DNA from: Synaphobranchus kaupii
Taxonomy: Eukaryota > Chordata > Actinopteri > Anguilliformes > Synaphobranchidae
Reading direction: 5' to 3'
DNA length: 64,000 nt
Assembly (NCBI GenBank): GCA_029718625.1
Contig: CM056385.1
Coordinates: forward strand, 25,240,895 to 25,304,894
Position numbers and translations under genes: made by a program. The notes beneath the pieces were generated by a model. That model saw only the letters and a program-made list of their open reading frames with translations, was not told the DNA's origin and ran no database searches. Below are positions 10,801 to 25,600 of this stretch, in pieces; the stretch's first letter is position 1, and every line of letters begins with the position of its first letter.

Positions 10801-13800
10801 GAACAGGGCAGTGACCTGTTTTAATCAGAGGCATGGTTAGAACAGGGGAGGGACCTGTTTTAATCAGAGGCATGGTTAGAACAGGGGAGGGACCTGTTTT
10901 AATCAGAGGCATGGTTAGAACAGGGGAGGGACCTGTTTTAATCGGAGGCATGGTTAGAACAGGGGAGAGACCTGTTTTAATCAGAGGCATGGTTAGAACA
11001 GGGGAGGGACCTGTTTTAATCAGAGGCATGGTTCGAACAGGGGAGAGACCTGTTTTAATCAGAGGCATGGTTCGAACAGGGGAGATACCTGTTTTAATCA
11101 GAGGCATGGTTAGAACAGGGGAGGGACCTGTTTTAATCATAGGCCTGGTTAGAACAGGGGAGAGACCAGTTTTAATCAAAGGCATGGTTAGAACAGGGGA
11201 GAGACCTGTTTTAATCAGAGACCTGGTTAGAACAGGGGAGATACCTGTTTTAATCAGAGGCATGGTTAGAACAGGGGAGGGACGTGTTTTAATCATAGGC
11301 CTGGTTAGAACAGGGGAGAGACCTGTTTTAATCAAAGGCATGGTTAGAACAGGGGAGAGACCTGTTTTAATCAAAGGCATGGTTAGAACAGGGGAGGGAC
11401 CTCTTTTAATCAGAGGCATGGTTAGAACAGGGGAGAGACCTGTTTTAGTCAGAGGCATGGTTAGAACAGGGGAGGGACCTGTTTTAATCAGAGGCATGGT
11501 TAGAACAGGGGAGAGACCTGTTTTAATCAGAGGCATGGTTAGAACAGGGGAGGGACCTGTTTTAATTAGAGGCATGGTTAGAACAGGGGAGGGACCTGTT
11601 TTAATTAGAGGCATGGTTAGAACAGGGGAGGGACCTGTTTTAATCAGAGGCATGGCTAGAACAGGGGAGGGACCTGTTTTAATCAGAGGCATGGTTAGAA
11701 CAGGGGAGAGACCTGTTTTAATCAGTGCCATGGTTAGAACAGGGGAGAGACCTGTTTTAATCAGAGGCATGGTTAGAACAGGGGAGAGACCTGTTTTAAT
11801 CAGAGGCATGGTTAGAACAGGGGAGGGACCTGTTTTAATCAGAGGCATGGTTCGAACAGGGGAGGGACCTGTTTTAATCAAAGGCATGGTTAGAACAGGG
11901 GAGGGACCTGTTTTAATCCGAGGCATGGTTAGAACAGGGGAGGGACCTGTTTTAATCAGAGGCATGGTTAGAACAGGGGAGGGACCTGTTTTAATCAGAG
12001 GCATGGTTAGAACAGGGGAGGGACCTGTTTTAATCAGAGGCATGGTTAGAACAGGGGAGGGACCTGTTTTAATCAGAGGCATGGTTAGAACAGGGGAGAC
12101 ACCTGTTTTAATCAGAGGCATGGTTAGAACAGGGGAGGGACCTGTTTTAATCAGAGGCATGGTTAGAACAGGGGAGAGACCTGTTTTAATCAGAGGCATG
12201 GTTAGAACAGGGGAGGGACCTGTTTTAATCAGAGGCATGGTTAGAACAGGGGAGAGACCTGTTTTAATCAGAGGCATGGTTAGAACAGGGGAGGGACCTG
12301 TTTTTATTAGAGGCATGGTTAGAACAGGGGAGAGACCTGTTTTAATCAGAGGCCTGGTTAGAACAGGGGAGAGACCTGTTTTAATCAGAGGCCTGGTTAG
12401 AACAGGGAGAGACCTGTTTTAATCAGAGGCATGGTTAGAACAGGAGAGAGACCTGTTTTAATCAGAGGCCTGGTTAGAACAGGGGAGAGACCAGTTTTAA
12501 TCAGAGGCCTGGTTAGAACAGGGAAGAGACCTGTTTTAATCAGAGGCCTGGTTAGAACAGGGGAGAGACCTGTTTTAATCAGAGGCATGGTTAGAAAAGG
12601 GGAGAGACCTGTTTTAATCAGAGGCATGGTTAGAACAGGGGAGAGACCTGTTTTAATCAGAGGCATGGTTAGAACAGGGGAGGGACCTGTTTTAATTAGA
12701 GGCATGGTTAGAACAGGTGAGGGACCTGTTTTAATCAGAGGCATGGTTAGAACAGGGGAGGGACCTGTTTTAATCAGAGGCATGGTTAGAACAGGGGAGG
12801 GACCTGTTTTAATCAGAGGCATGGCTAGAACAGGGGAGAGACCTGTTTTAATCAGAGGCATGGTTAGAACAGGGGAGTGACCTGTTTTAATCAGAGGCAT
12901 GGTTAGAACAGGGGAGGGACCTGTTTTAATCAGAGGCATGGTTAGAACAGGGGAGGGACCTGTTTTAATCAGAGGCATGGTTAGAACAGGGGAGGGACCT
13001 GTTTTAATCGGAGGCATGGTTAGAACAGGGGAGAGACCTGATTTAATCAGAGGCATGGTTAGAACAGGGGAGGGACCTGTTTTAATCAGAGGCATGGTTC
13101 GAACAGGGGAGAGACCTGTTTTAATCAGAGGCATGGTTCGAACAGGGGAGATACCTGTTTTAATCAGAGGCATGGTTAGAACAGGGGAGGGACCTGTTTT
13201 AATCATAGGCCTGGTTAGAACAGGGGAGAGACCAGTTTTAATCAAAGGCATGGTTAGAACAGGGGAGAGACCTGTTTTAATCAGAGACCTGGTTAGAACA
13301 GGGGAGATACCTGTTTTAATCAGAGGCATGGTTAGAACAGGGGAGGGACCTGTTTTAATCATAGGCCTGGTTAGAACAGGGGAGAGACCTGTTTTAATCA
13401 AAGGCATGGTTAGAACAGGAGAGAGATCTGTTTTAATCAAAGGCATGGTTAGAACAGGGGAGGGACCTCTTTTAATCAGAGGCATGGTTAGAACAGGGGA
13501 GAGACCTGTTTTAGTCAGAGGCATGGTTAGAACAGGGGAGGGACCTGTTTTAATCAGAGGCATGGTTAGAACAGGGGAGAGACCTGTTTTAATCAGAGGC
13601 ATGGTTAGAACAGGGGAGGGACCTGTTTTAATTAGAGGCATGGTTAGAACAGGGGAGGGACCTGTTTTAATTAGAGGCATGGTTAGAACAGGGGAGGGAC
13701 CTGTTTTAATCAGAGGCATGGCTAGAACAGGGGAGGGACCTGTTTTAATCAGAGGCATGGTTAGAACAGGGGAGAGACCTGTTTTAATCAGTGCCATGGT

Positions 13801-14846
13801 TAGAACAGGGGAGAGACCTGTTTTAATCAGAGGCATGGTTAGAACAGGGGAGAGACCTGTTTTAATCAGAGGCATGGTTAGAACAGGGGAGGGACCTGTT
13901 TTAATCAGAGGCATGGTTCGAACAGGGGAGGGACCTGTTTTAATCAAAGGCATGGTTAGAACAGGGGAGGGACCTGTTTTAATCCGAGGCATGGTTAGAA
14001 CAGGGGAGGGACCTGTTTTAATCAGAGGCATGGTTAGAACAGGGGAGGGACCTGTTTTAATCAGAGGCATGGTTAGAACAGGGGAGGGACCTGTTTTAAT
14101 CAGAGGCATGGTTAGAACAGGGGAGGGACCTGTTTTAATCAGAGGCATGGTTAGAACAGGGGAGACACCTGTTTTAATCAGAGGCATGGTTAGAACAGGG
14201 GAGGGACCTGTTTTAATCAGAGGCATGGTTAGAACAGGGGAGAGACCTGTTTTAATCAGAGGCATGGTTAGAACAGGGGAGGGACCTGTTTTAATCAGAG
14301 GCATGGTTAGAACAGGGGAGAGACCTGTTTTAATCAGAGGCATGGTTAGAACAGGGGAGGGACCTGTTTTTATTAGAGGCATGGTTAGAACAGGGGAGAG
14401 ACCTGTTTTAATCAGAGGCCTGGTTAGAACAGGGGAGAGACCTGTTTTAATCAGAGGCCTGGTTAGAACAGGGAGAGACCTGTTTTAATCAGAGGCATGG
14501 TTAGAACAGGAGAGAGACCTGTTTTAATCAGAGGCCTGGTTAGAACAGGGGAGAGACCAGTTTTAATCAGAGGCCTGGTTAGAACAGGGAAGAGACCTGT
14601 TTTAATCAGAGGCCTGGTTAGAACAGGGGAGAGACCTGTTTTAATCAGAGGCATGGTTAGAAAAGGGGAGAGACCTGTTTTAATCAGAGGCATGGTTAGA
14701 ACAGGGGAGAGACCTGTTTTAATCAGAGGCATGGTTAGAACAGGGGAGGGACCTGTTTTAATTAGAGGCATGGTTAGAACAGGTGAGGGACCTGTTTTAA
14801 TCAGAGGCATGGTTAGAACAGGGGAGGGACCTGTTTTAATCAGAGG
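10801..14846. repeat. Tandem block duplication, offset 2,066 bp
   Basis: About 10801-12780 and 12867-14846 carry the same succession of variants, including the TGATTTAATC or AATCGG units, the ATAGGCCTGG units and the CAGTGCCATGG unit. The offset equals 53 units minus one base, the base being lost in the 38-bp unit at 12401 and 14467. Very few substitutions separate the copies, indicating a recent event. Confidence 0.85.
12298..12414. repeat. Boundary cassette with a 38-bp unit (first of at least ten)
   Basis: The cassette starts with a unit reading CTGTTTTTATTAGAGGC, continues through GCCTGG-type units, and reaches a 38-bp unit (AACAGGGAGAGACC, one G short) 103 bases later. The short unit lies at 12401, 14467, 19652, 23551, 25422, 39383, 42580, 44724, 46595 and 48622; copies after the gap are near 52504, 55725 and 62474. 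Spacings are 2066, 3899, 1871, 13961, 3197, 2144, 1871 and 2027 wherever no other length change intervenes, each a multiple of 39 minus 1. A related short unit with GGGAGGGACC is at 16767, 16922 and 18599. Confidence 0.85.
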
Positions 14847-15399
14847 CATGGTTAGAAAAGGGGAGGGACCTGTTTTAATCAGAGGCATGGTTAGAACAGG
14901 GGAGAGACCTGTTTTAATCAGAGGCATGGTTAGAACAGGGGAGGGACCTGTTTTAATTAGAGGCATGGTCAGAACAGGGGAAGGACCTGTTTTAATTAGA
15001 GGCATGGTCAGAACAGGGGAAGGACCTGTTTTAATCAGAGGCCTGGTTAGAACAGGGGAGAGACCTGTTTTAATCAGAGGCATGGTTAGAACAGGGGAGA
15101 GACCTGTTTTAATCAGAGGCATGGTTAGAACAGGGGAGAGACCTGTTTTAATCAGAGGCATGGTTAGAACAGGGGAGAGACCTGTTTTAATCAGAGGCAT
15201 GGTTAGAACAGGGGAGGGACCTGTTTTAATCAGAGGCATGGTTAGAACAGGGGAGGGACCTGTTTTAATCAGAGGCATGGTTAGAACAGGGGAGGGACCT
15301 GTTTTAATCAGAGGCATGGTTAGAACAGGGGAGAGACCTGTTTTAATCAGAGGCATGGTTAGAACAGGGGAGAGACCTGTTTTAATCAGAGGCATGGTT

Positions 15400-18300
15400 A
15401 GAACAGGGGAGGGACCTGTTTTAATCAGAGGCATGGTTAGAACAGGGGAGAGACCTGTTTTAATCAGAGGCATGGTTAGAACAGGGGAGGGACCTGTTTT
15501 AATTAGAGGCATGGTTAGAACAGGGGAGGGACCTGTTTTAATCAGAGGCATGGTTAGAACAGGGGAGGGACCTGTTTTAATCAGAGGCATGGTTAGAACA
15601 GGGGAGAGACCTGTTTTAATCAGAGGCATGGTTAGAACAGGGGAGGGACCTGTTTTAATCAGAGGCATGGTTAGAACAGGGGAGGGACCTGTTTTAATCA
15701 GAGGCATGGCTAGAACAGGGGAGAGACCTGTTTTAATCAGAGGCATGGTTAGAACAGGGGAGGGACCTGTTTTAATCAGAGGCATGGTTAGAACAGGGGA
15801 GGGACCTGTTTTAATCAGAGGCATGGTTAGAACAGGGGAGGGACCTGTTTTAATCAGAGGCATGGTTAGAACAGGGGAGGGACCTGTTTTAATCAGAGGC
15901 ATGGTTAGAACAGGGGAGGGACCTGTTTTAATCGGAGTCATGGTTAGAACAGGGGAGGGACCTGTTTTAATCAGAGGCATGCTTCGAACAGGGGAGAGAC
16001 CTGTTTTAATCAGAGGCATGGTTCGAACAGGGGAGATACCTGTTTTAATCAGAGGCATGGTTAGAACAGGGGAGGGACCTGTTTTAATCAGAGGCCTGGT
16101 TAGAACAGGGGAGAGACCTGTTTTAATCAGAGGCATGGTTAGAACAGGGGAGGGACCTGTTTTAATCAGAGGCCTGGTTAGAACAGGGGAGAGACCTGTT
16201 TTAATCAGAGGCCTGGTTAGAACAGGGGAGAGACCTGTTTTAATCAGAGGCCTGGTTAGAACAGGGGAGAGACCTGTTTTAATCAGAGGCATGGTTAGAA
16301 CAGGGGAGAGACCTGTTTTAATCAGAGGCCTGGTTAGAACAGGGGAGGGACCTGTTTTAATCAGAGGCCTGGTTAGAACAGGGGAGAGACCTGTTTTAAT
16401 CAGAGGCCTGGTTAGAACAGGGGAGGGACCTGTTTTAATCAAAGGCATGGTTAGAACAGGGGAGGGACCTGTTTTAATCAGAGGCATGGTTAGAACAGGG
16501 GAGGGACCTGTTTTAATCAGAGGCATGGTTAGAACAGGGGAGGGTCCTGCTTTAATCAGAGGCATGGTTAGAACAGGGGAGGGACCTGTTTTAATCAGAG
16601 GCATGGTTACAACAGGGGAGGGACCTGTTTTAATCAGAGGCATGGTTAGAACAGGGGAGGGACCTGTTTTAATCAGAGGCATGGTTAGAACAGGGGAGGG
16701 ACCTGTTTTAATCAGAGGCATGGTTAGAATAGGTGAGATACCTGTTTTAATCAGAGGCATGGTTAGAACAGGGAGGGACCTGTTTTAATCATAGGCCTGG
16801 TTAGAACAGGGGAGAGACCTGTTTTAATCAAAGGCATGGTTAGAACAGGGGAGGGACCTGTTTTAATCAGAGGCATGGTTAGAATAGGTGAGATACCTGT
16901 TTTAATCAGAGGCATGGTTAGAACAGGGAGGGACCTGTTTTAATCATAGGCCTGGTTAGAACAGGGGAGAGACCTGTTTTAATCAAAGGCATGGTTAGAA
17001 CAGGGGAGAGACCTGTTTTAATCAGAGAGCTGGTTAGAACAGGGGAGATACCTGTTTTAATCAGAGGCATGGTTAGAACAGGGGAGGGACCTGTTTTAAT
17101 CATAGGCCTGGTTAGAACAGGGGAGAGACCTGTTTTAATCAGAGGCATGGTTAGAACAGGGGAGAGACCTGTTTTAATCAGAGGCATGGTTAGAACAGGG
17201 GAGAGACCTGTTTTAATCAGAGGCATGGTTAGAACAGGGGAGGGACCTGTTTTAATCAGAGGCATGGTTAGAACAGGGGAGAGACCTGTTTTAATCAGAG
17301 GCATGGTTAGAACAGGGGAGGGACCTGTTTTAATTAGAGGCATGGTTAGAACAGGGGAGGGACCTGTTTTAATCAGAGGCATGGTTAGAACAGGGGAGGG
17401 ACCTGTTTTAATCAGAGGCATGGTTAGAACAGGGGAGAGACCTGTTTTAATCAGAGGCATGGTTAGAACAGGGGAGGGACCTGTTTTAATCAGAGGCATG
17501 GTTAGAACAGGGGAGGGACCTGTTTTAATCAGAGGCATGGCTAGAACAGGGGAGAGACCTGTTTTAATCAGAGGCATGGTTAGAACAGGGGAGGGACCTG
17601 TTTTAATCAGAGGCATGGTTAGAACAGGGGAGGGACCTGTTTTAATCAGAGGCATGGTTAGAACAGGGGAGGGACCTGTTTTAATCAGAGGCATGGTTAG
17701 AACAGGGGAGGGACCTGTTTTAATCAGAGGCATGGTTAGAACAGGGGAGGGACCTGTTTTAATCGGAGTCATGGTTAGAACAGGGGAGGGACCTGTTTTA
17801 ATCAGAGGCATGCTTCGAACAGGGGAGAGACCTGTTTTAATCAGAGGCATGGTTCGAACAGGGGAGATACCTGTTTTAATCAGAGGCATGGTTAGAACAG
17901 GGGAGGGACCTGTTTTAATCAGAGGCCTGGTTAGAACAGGGGGAGAGACCTGTTTTAATCAGAGGCATGGTTAGAACAGGGGAGGGACCTGTTTTAATCA
18001 GAGGCCTGGTTAGAACAGGGGAGAGACCTGTTTTAATCAGAGGCCTGGTTAGAACAGGGGAGAGACCTGTTTTAATCAGAGGCCTGGTTAGAACAGGGGA
18101 GAGACCTGTTTTAATCAGAGGCATGGTTAGAACAGGGGAGAGACCTGTTTTAATCAGAGGCCTGGTTAGAACAGGGGAGGGACCTGTTTTAATCAGAGGC
18201 CTGGTTAGAACAGGGGAGAGACCTGTTTTAATCAGAGGCCTGGTTAGAACAGGGGAGGGACCTGTTTTAATCAAAGGCATGGTTAGAACAGGGGAGGGAC

Positions 18301-18620
18301 CTGTTTTAATCAGAGGCATGGTTAGAACAGGGGAGGGACCTGTTTTAATCAGAGGCATGGTTAGAACAGGGGAGGGTCCTGCTTTAATCAGAGGCATGGT
18401 TAGAACAGGGGAGGGACCTGTTTTAATCAGAGGCATGGTTACAACAGGGGAGGGACCTGTTTTAATCAGAGGCATGGTTAGAACAGGGGAGGGACCTGTT
18501 TTAATCAGAGGCATGGTTAGAACAGGGGAGGGACCTGTTTTAATCAGAGGCATGGTTAGAATAGGTGAGATACCTGTTTTAATCAGAGGCATGGTTAGAA
18601 CAGGGAGGGACCTGTTTTAA
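15400..18620. repeat. Block duplication, offset about 1,832 bp
   Basis: About 15400-16790 and 17230-18620 share variant order, including the GCATGCTTCGAAC unit (15979 and 17810), the GGAGTCATGG unit and the GGTCCTGCTTTAATC unit. The offset is 1,831 before an extra G near 17941 and 1,832 after it. A partial third copy of the segment end lies at about 16880-17000 (short units at 16922 and 18599, offset 1,677). Confidence 0.75.
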
Positions 18621-19647
18621 TCATAGGCCTGGTTAGAACAGGGGAGAGACCTGTTTTAATCAAAGGCATGGTTAGAACAGGGGAGAGACCTGTTTTAATC
18701 AGAGAGCTGGTTAGAACAGGGGAGATACCTGTTTTAATCAGAGGCATGGTTAGAACAGGGGAGGGACCTGTTTTAATCATAGGCCTGGTTAGAACAGGGG
18801 AGAGACCTGTTTTAATCAAAGGCATGGTTAGAACAGGGGAGAGACCTGTTTTAATCAAAGGCATGGTTAGAACAGGGGAGGGACCTCTTTTAATCAGAGG
18901 CATGGTTAGAACAGGGGAGAGACCTGTTTTAATCAGAGGCATGGTTAGAACAGGGGAGGGACCTGTTTTAATCAGAGGCATGGTTAGAACAGGGGAGAGA
19001 CCTGTTTTAATCAGAGGCATGGTTAGAACAGGGGAGGGACCTGTTTTAATTAGAGGCATGGTTAGAACAGGGGAGGGACCTGTTTTAATTAGAGGCATGG
19101 TTAGAACAGGGGAGGGACCTGTTTTAATCAGAGGCATGGCTAGAACAGGGGAGGGACCTGTTTTAATCAGAGGCATGGTTAGAACAGGGGAGAGACCTGT
19201 TTTAATCAGTGCAATGGTTAGAACAGGGGAGAGACCTGTTTTAATCAGAGGCATGGTTAGAACAGGGGAGAGACCTGTTTTAATCAGAGGCATGGTTAGA
19301 ACAGGGGAGGGACCTGTTTTAATCAGAGGCATGGTTCGAACAGGGGAGGGACCTGTTTTAATCAAAGGCATGGTTAGAACAGGGGAGGGACCTGTTTTAA
19401 TCAGAGGCATGGTTAGAACAGGGGAGAGACCTGTTTTAATCAGAGGCATGGTTAGAACAGGGGAGGGACCTGTTTTAATCAGAGGCATGGTTAGAACAGG
19501 GATGAGACCTGTTTTAATCAGAGGCATGGTTAGAACAGGGGAGGGACCTGTTTTTATTAGAGGCATGGTTAGAACAGGGGAGAGACCTGTTTTTTATCAG
19601 AGGCCTGGTTATAACAGGGGAGAGACCTGATTTAATCAGAGGCCTGG

Positions 19648-22600
19648 TTAGAACAGGGAGAGACCTGTTTTAATCAGAGGCATGGTTAGAACAGGGGAGA
19701 GACCTGTTTTAATCAGAGGCCTGGTTAGAACAGGGGAGAGACCTGTTTTAATCAGAGGCCTGGTTAGAACAGGGGAGGGACCAGTTTTAATCAGAGGCCT
19801 GGTTAGAACAGGGGAGAGACCTGTTTTAATCAGAGGCCTGGTTAGAACAGGGGAGAGACCTGTTTTAATCAGAGGCATGGTTAGAAAAGGGGAGAGACCT
19901 GTTTTAATCAGAGGCATGGTTAGAACAGGGGAGAGACCTGTTTTAATCAGAGGCATGGTTAGAACAGGGGAGGGACCTGTTTTAATTAGAGGCATGGCTA
20001 GAACAGGTGAGGGACCTGTTTTAATCAGAGGCATGGTTAGAACAGGGGAGGGACCTGTTTTAATCAGAGGCATGGTTAGAAAAGGGGAGAGACCTGTTTT
20101 AATCAGAGGCATGGTTAGAACAGGGGAGGGACCTGTTTTAATTAGAGGCATGGTCAGAACAGGGGAGGGACCTGTTTTAATCAGAGGCCTGGTTAGAACA
20201 GGGGAGAGACCTGTTTTAATCAGAGGCATGGTCAGAACAGGGGAGGGACCTGTTTTAATCAGAGGCCTGGTTAGAACAGGGGAGAGACCTGTTTTAATCA
20301 GAGGCATGGTTAGAACAGGGGAGAGACCTGTTTTAATCAGAGGCATGGTTAGAACAGGGGATAGACCTGTTTTAATCAGAGGCATGGTTAGAACAGGGGA
20401 GGGACCTGTTTTAATCAGAGGCATGGTTAGAACAGGGGAGGGACCTGTTTTAATCAGAGGCATGGTTAGAACAGGGGAGGGACCTGTTTTAATCAGAGGC
20501 ATGGTTAGAACAGGGGAGCGACCTGTTTTAATCAGAGGCATGGTTAGAACAGGGGAGAGACCTGTTTTAATCAGAGGCATGGTTAGAACAGGGGAGGGAC
20601 CTGTTTTAATCAGAGGCATGGTTAGAACAGGGGAGGGACCTGTTTTAATCAGAGGCATGGCTAGAACAGGGGAGAGACCTGTTTTAATCAGAGGCATGGT
20701 TAGAACAGGGGAGGGACCTGTTTTAATCAGAGGCATGGTTAGAACAGGGGAGGGACCTGTTTTAATCAGAGGCATGGTTAGAACAGGGGAGGGACCTGTT
20801 TTAATCAGAGGCATGGTTAGAACAGGGGAGGGACCTGTTTTAATCGGAGGCATGGTTAGAACAGGGGAGAGACCTGATTTAATCAGAGGCATGGTTAGAA
20901 CAGGGGAGGGACCTGTTTTAATCAGAGGCATGGTTCGAACAGGGGAGAGACCTGTTTTAATCAGAGGCATGGTTCGAACAGGGGAGATACCTGTTTTAAT
21001 CAGAGGCATGGTTAGAACAGGGGAGGGACCTGTTTTAATCAGAGGCCTGGTTAGAACAGGGGAGAGACCTGTTTTAATCAGAGGCATGGTTAGAACAGGG
21101 GAGGGACCTGTTTTAATCAAAGGCATGGTTAGAACAGGGGAGGGACCTGTTTTAATCAGAGGCATGGTTAGAACAGGGGAGGGACCTGTTTTAATCAGAG
21201 GCATGGTTAGAACAGGGGAGGGTCCTGTTTTAATCAGAGGCATGGTTAGAACAGGGGAGGGACCTGTTTTAATCAGAGGCATGGTTACAACAGGGGAGGG
21301 ACCTGTTTTAATCAGAGGCATGGTTAGAACAGGGGAGGGACCTGTTTTAATCAGAGGCATGGTTAGAACAGGGGAGGGACCTGTTTTAATCAGAGGCATG
21401 GTTAGAATAGGGGAGATACCTGTTTTAATCAGAGGCATGGTTAGAACAGGGGAGGGACCTGTTTTAATCATAGGCCTGGTTAGAACAGGGGAGAGACCTG
21501 TTTTAATCAAAGGCATGGTTAGAACAGGGGAGAGACCTGTTTTAATCAGAGACCTGGTTAGAACAGGGGAGATGCCTGTTTTAATCAGAGGCATGGTTAG
21601 AACAGGGGAGGGACCTCTTTTAATCAGAGGCATGGTTAGAACAGGGGAGAGACCTGTTTTAATCAGAGGCATGGTTAGAACAGGGGAGGGACCTGTTTTA
21701 ATCAGAGGCATGGTTAGAACAGGGGAGAGACCTGTTTTAATCAGAGGCATGGTTAGAACAGGGGAGGGACCTGTTTTAATTAGAGGCATGGTTAGAACAG
21801 GGGAGGGACCTGTTTTAATTAGAGGCATGGTTAGAACAGGGGAGGGACCTGTTTTAATCAGAGGCATGGCTAGAACAGGGGAGGGACCTGTTTTAATCAG
21901 AGGCATGGTTAGAACAGGGGAGAGACCTGTTTTAATCAGTGCCATGGTTAGAACAGGGGAGAGACCTGTTTTAATCAGAGGCATGGTTAGAACAGGGGAG
22001 AGACCTGTTTTAATCAGAGGCATGGTTAGAACAGGGGAGGGACCTGTTTTAATCAGAGGCATGGTTCGAACAGGGGAGGGACCTGTTTTAATCAAAGGCA
22101 TGGTTAGAACAGGGGAGGGACCTGTTTTAATCCTAGGCATGGTTAGAACAGGGGAGGGACCTGTTTTAATCAGAGGCATGGTTAGAACAGGGGAGGGACC
22201 TGTTTTAATCAGAGGCATGGTTAGAACAGGGGAGAGACCTGTTTTAATCAGAGGCCTGGTTAGAACAGGGGAGGGACCTGTTTTAATCAGAGGCATGGTT
22301 CGAACAGGGGAGGGACCTGTTTTAATCAGAGGCATGGTTAGAACAGGGGAGGGACCTGTTTTAATCAGAGGCATGGCTAGAACAGGGGAGTGACCTGTTT
22401 TAATCAGAGGCATGGTTAGAACAGGGGAGGGACCTGTTTTAATCAGAGGCATGGTTAGAACAGGGGAGGGACCTGTTTTAATCAGAGGCATGGTTAGAAC
22501 AGGGGAGGGACCTGTTTTAATCAGAGGCATGGTTAGAACAGGGGAGGGACCTGTTTTAATCGGAGGCATGGTTAGAACAGGGGAGGGACCTGTTTTAATC

Positions 22601-25600
22601 AGAGGCATGGTTACAACAGGGGAGGGACCTGTTTTAATTAGAGGCATGGTTAGAACAGGGGAGGGACCTGTTTTAATTAGAGGCATGGTTAGAACAGGGG
22701 AGGGACCTGTTTTAATCAGAGGCATGGCTAGAACAGGGGAGGGACCTGTTTTAATCAGAGGCATGGTTAGAACAGGGGAGAGACCTGTTTTAATCAGTGC
22801 AATGGTTAGAACAGGGGAGAGACCTGTTTTAATCAGAGGCATGGTTAGAACAGGGGAGAGACCTGTTTTAATCAGAGGCATGGTTAGAACAGGGGAGGGA
22901 CCTGTTTTAATCAGAGGCATGGTTCGAACAGGGGAGGGACCTGTTTTAATCAAAGGCATGGTTAGAACAGGGGAGAGACCTGTTTTAATCCGAGGCATGG
23001 TTAGAACAGGGGAGGGACCTGTTTTAATCAGAGGCATGGTTAGAACAGGGGAGGGACCTGTTTTAATCAGAGGCATGGTTAGAACAGGGGAGGGACCTGT
23101 TTTAATCAGAGGCATGGTTAGAACAGGGGAGGGACCTGTTTTAATCAGAGGCATGGTTAGAACAGGGGAGAGACCTGTTTTAATCCGAGGCATGGTTAGA
23201 ACAGGGGAGGGACCTGTTTTAATCAGAGGCATGGTTAGAACAGGGGAGAGACCTGTTTTAATCAGAGGCATGGTTAGAACAGGGGAGGGACCTGTTTTAA
23301 TCAGAGGCATGGTTAGAACAGGGGAGAGACCTGTTTTAATCAGAGGCATGGTTAGAACAGGGGAGGGACCTGTTTTAATCAGAGGCATGGTTAGAACAGG
23401 GGAGAGACCTGTTTTAATCAGAGGCATGGTTAGAACAGGGGAGGGACCTGTTTTTATTAGAGGCATGGTTAGAACAGGGGAGAGACCTGTTTTAATCAGA
23501 GGCCTGGTTATAACAGGGGAGAGACCTGATTTAATCAGAGGCCTGGTTAGAACAGGGAGAGACCTGTTTTAATCAGAGGCATGGTTAGAACAGGGGAGAG
23601 ACCTGTTTTAATCAGAGGCCTGGTTAGAACAGGGGAGAGACCTGTTTTAATCAGAGGCCTGGTTAGAACAGGGGAGGGACCAGTTTTAATCAGAGGCCTG
23701 GTTAGAACAGGGGAGAGACCTGTTTTAATCAGAGGCCTGGTTAGAACAGGGGAGAGACCTGTTTTAATCAGAGGCATGGTTAGAAAAGGGGAGAGACCTG
23801 TTTTAATCAGAGGCATGGTTAGAACAGGGGAGAGACCTGTTTTAATCAGAGGCATGGTTAGAACAGGGGAGGGACCTGTTTTAATTAGAGGCATGGCTAG
23901 AACAGGTGAGGGACCTGTTTTAATCAGAGGCATGGTTAGAACAGGGGAGGGACCTGTTTTAATCAGAGGCATGGTTAGAAAAGGGGAGAGACCTGTTTTA
24001 ATCAGAGGCATGGTTAGAACAGGGGAGAGACCTGTTTTAATCAGAGGCATGGCTAGAACAGGGGAGTGACCTGTTTTAATCAGAGGCATGGTTAGAACAG
24101 GGGAGGGACCTGTTTTAATCAGAGGCATGGTTAGAACAGGGGAGGGACCTGTTTTAATCAGAGGCATGGTTAGAACAGGGGAGGGACCTGTTTTAATCAG
24201 AGGCATGGTTAGAACAGGGGAGGGACCTGTTTTAATCGGAGGCATGGTTAGAACAGGGGAGGGACCTGTTTTAATCAGAGGCATGGTTACAACAGGGGAG
24301 GGACCTGTTTTAATCGGAGGCATGGTTAGAACAGGGGAGGGTCCTGTTTTAATCAGAGGCATGGTTAGAACAGGGGAGGGACCTGTTTTAATCAGAGGCA
24401 TGGTTAGAACAGGGGAGGGACCTGTTTTAATCAGAGGCATGGTTAGAACAGGGGAGGGACCTGTTTTAATCAGAGGCATGGCTAGAACAGGGGAGTGACC
24501 TGTTTTAATCAGAGGCATGGTTAGAACAGGGGAGAGACCTGTTTTAATCAGTGCAATGGTTAGAACAGGGGAGAGACCTGTTTTAATCAGAGGCATGGTT
24601 AGAACAGGGGAGAGACCTGTTTTAATCAGAGGCATGGTTAGAACAGGGGAGGGACCTGTTTTAATCAGAGGCATGGTTCGAACAGGGGAGGGACCTGTTT
24701 TAATCAAAGGCATGGTTAGAACAGGGGAGAGACCTGTTTTAATCCGAGGCATGGTTAGAACAGGGGAGGGACCTGTTTTAATCAGAGGCATGGTTAGAAC
24801 AGGGGAGGGACCTGTTTTAATCAGAGGCATGGTTAGAACAGGGGAGGGACCTGTTTTAATCAGAGGCATGGTTAGAACAGGGGAGGGACCTGTTTTAATC
24901 AAAGGCATGGTTAGAACAGGGGAGAGACCTGTTTTAATCCGAGGCATGGTTAGAACAGGGGAGGGACCTGTTTTAATCAGAGGCATGGTTAGAACAGGGG
25001 AGGGACCTGTTTTAATCAGAGGCATGGTTAGAACAGGGGAGGGACCTGTTTTAATCAGAGGCATGGTTAGAACAGGGGAGGGACCTGTTTTAATCAGAGG
25101 CATGGTTAGAACAGGGGAGAGACCTGTTTTAATCAGAGGCATGGTTAGAACAGGGGAGGGACCTGTTTTAATCAGAGGCATGGTTAGAACAGGGGAGAGA
25201 CCTGTTTTAATCAGAGGCATGGTTAGAACAGGGGAGGGACCTGTTTTAATCAGAGGCATGGTTAGAACAGGGGAGAGACCTGTTTTAATCAGAGGCATGG
25301 TTAGAACAGGGGAGGGACCTGTTTTTATTAGAGGCATGGTTAGAACAGGGGAGAGACCTGTTTTAATCAGAGGCCTGGTTATAACAGGGGAGAGACCTGA
25401 TTTAATCAGAGGCCTGGTTAGAACAGGGAGAGACCTGTTTTAATCAGAGGCATGGTTAGAACAGGGGAGAGACCTGTTTTAATCAGAGGCCTGGTTAGAA
25501 CAGGGGAGAGACCTGTTTTAATCAGAGGCCTGGTTAGAACAGGGGAGGGACCAGTTTTAATCAGAGGCCTGGTTAGAACAGGGGAGAGACCTGTTTTAAT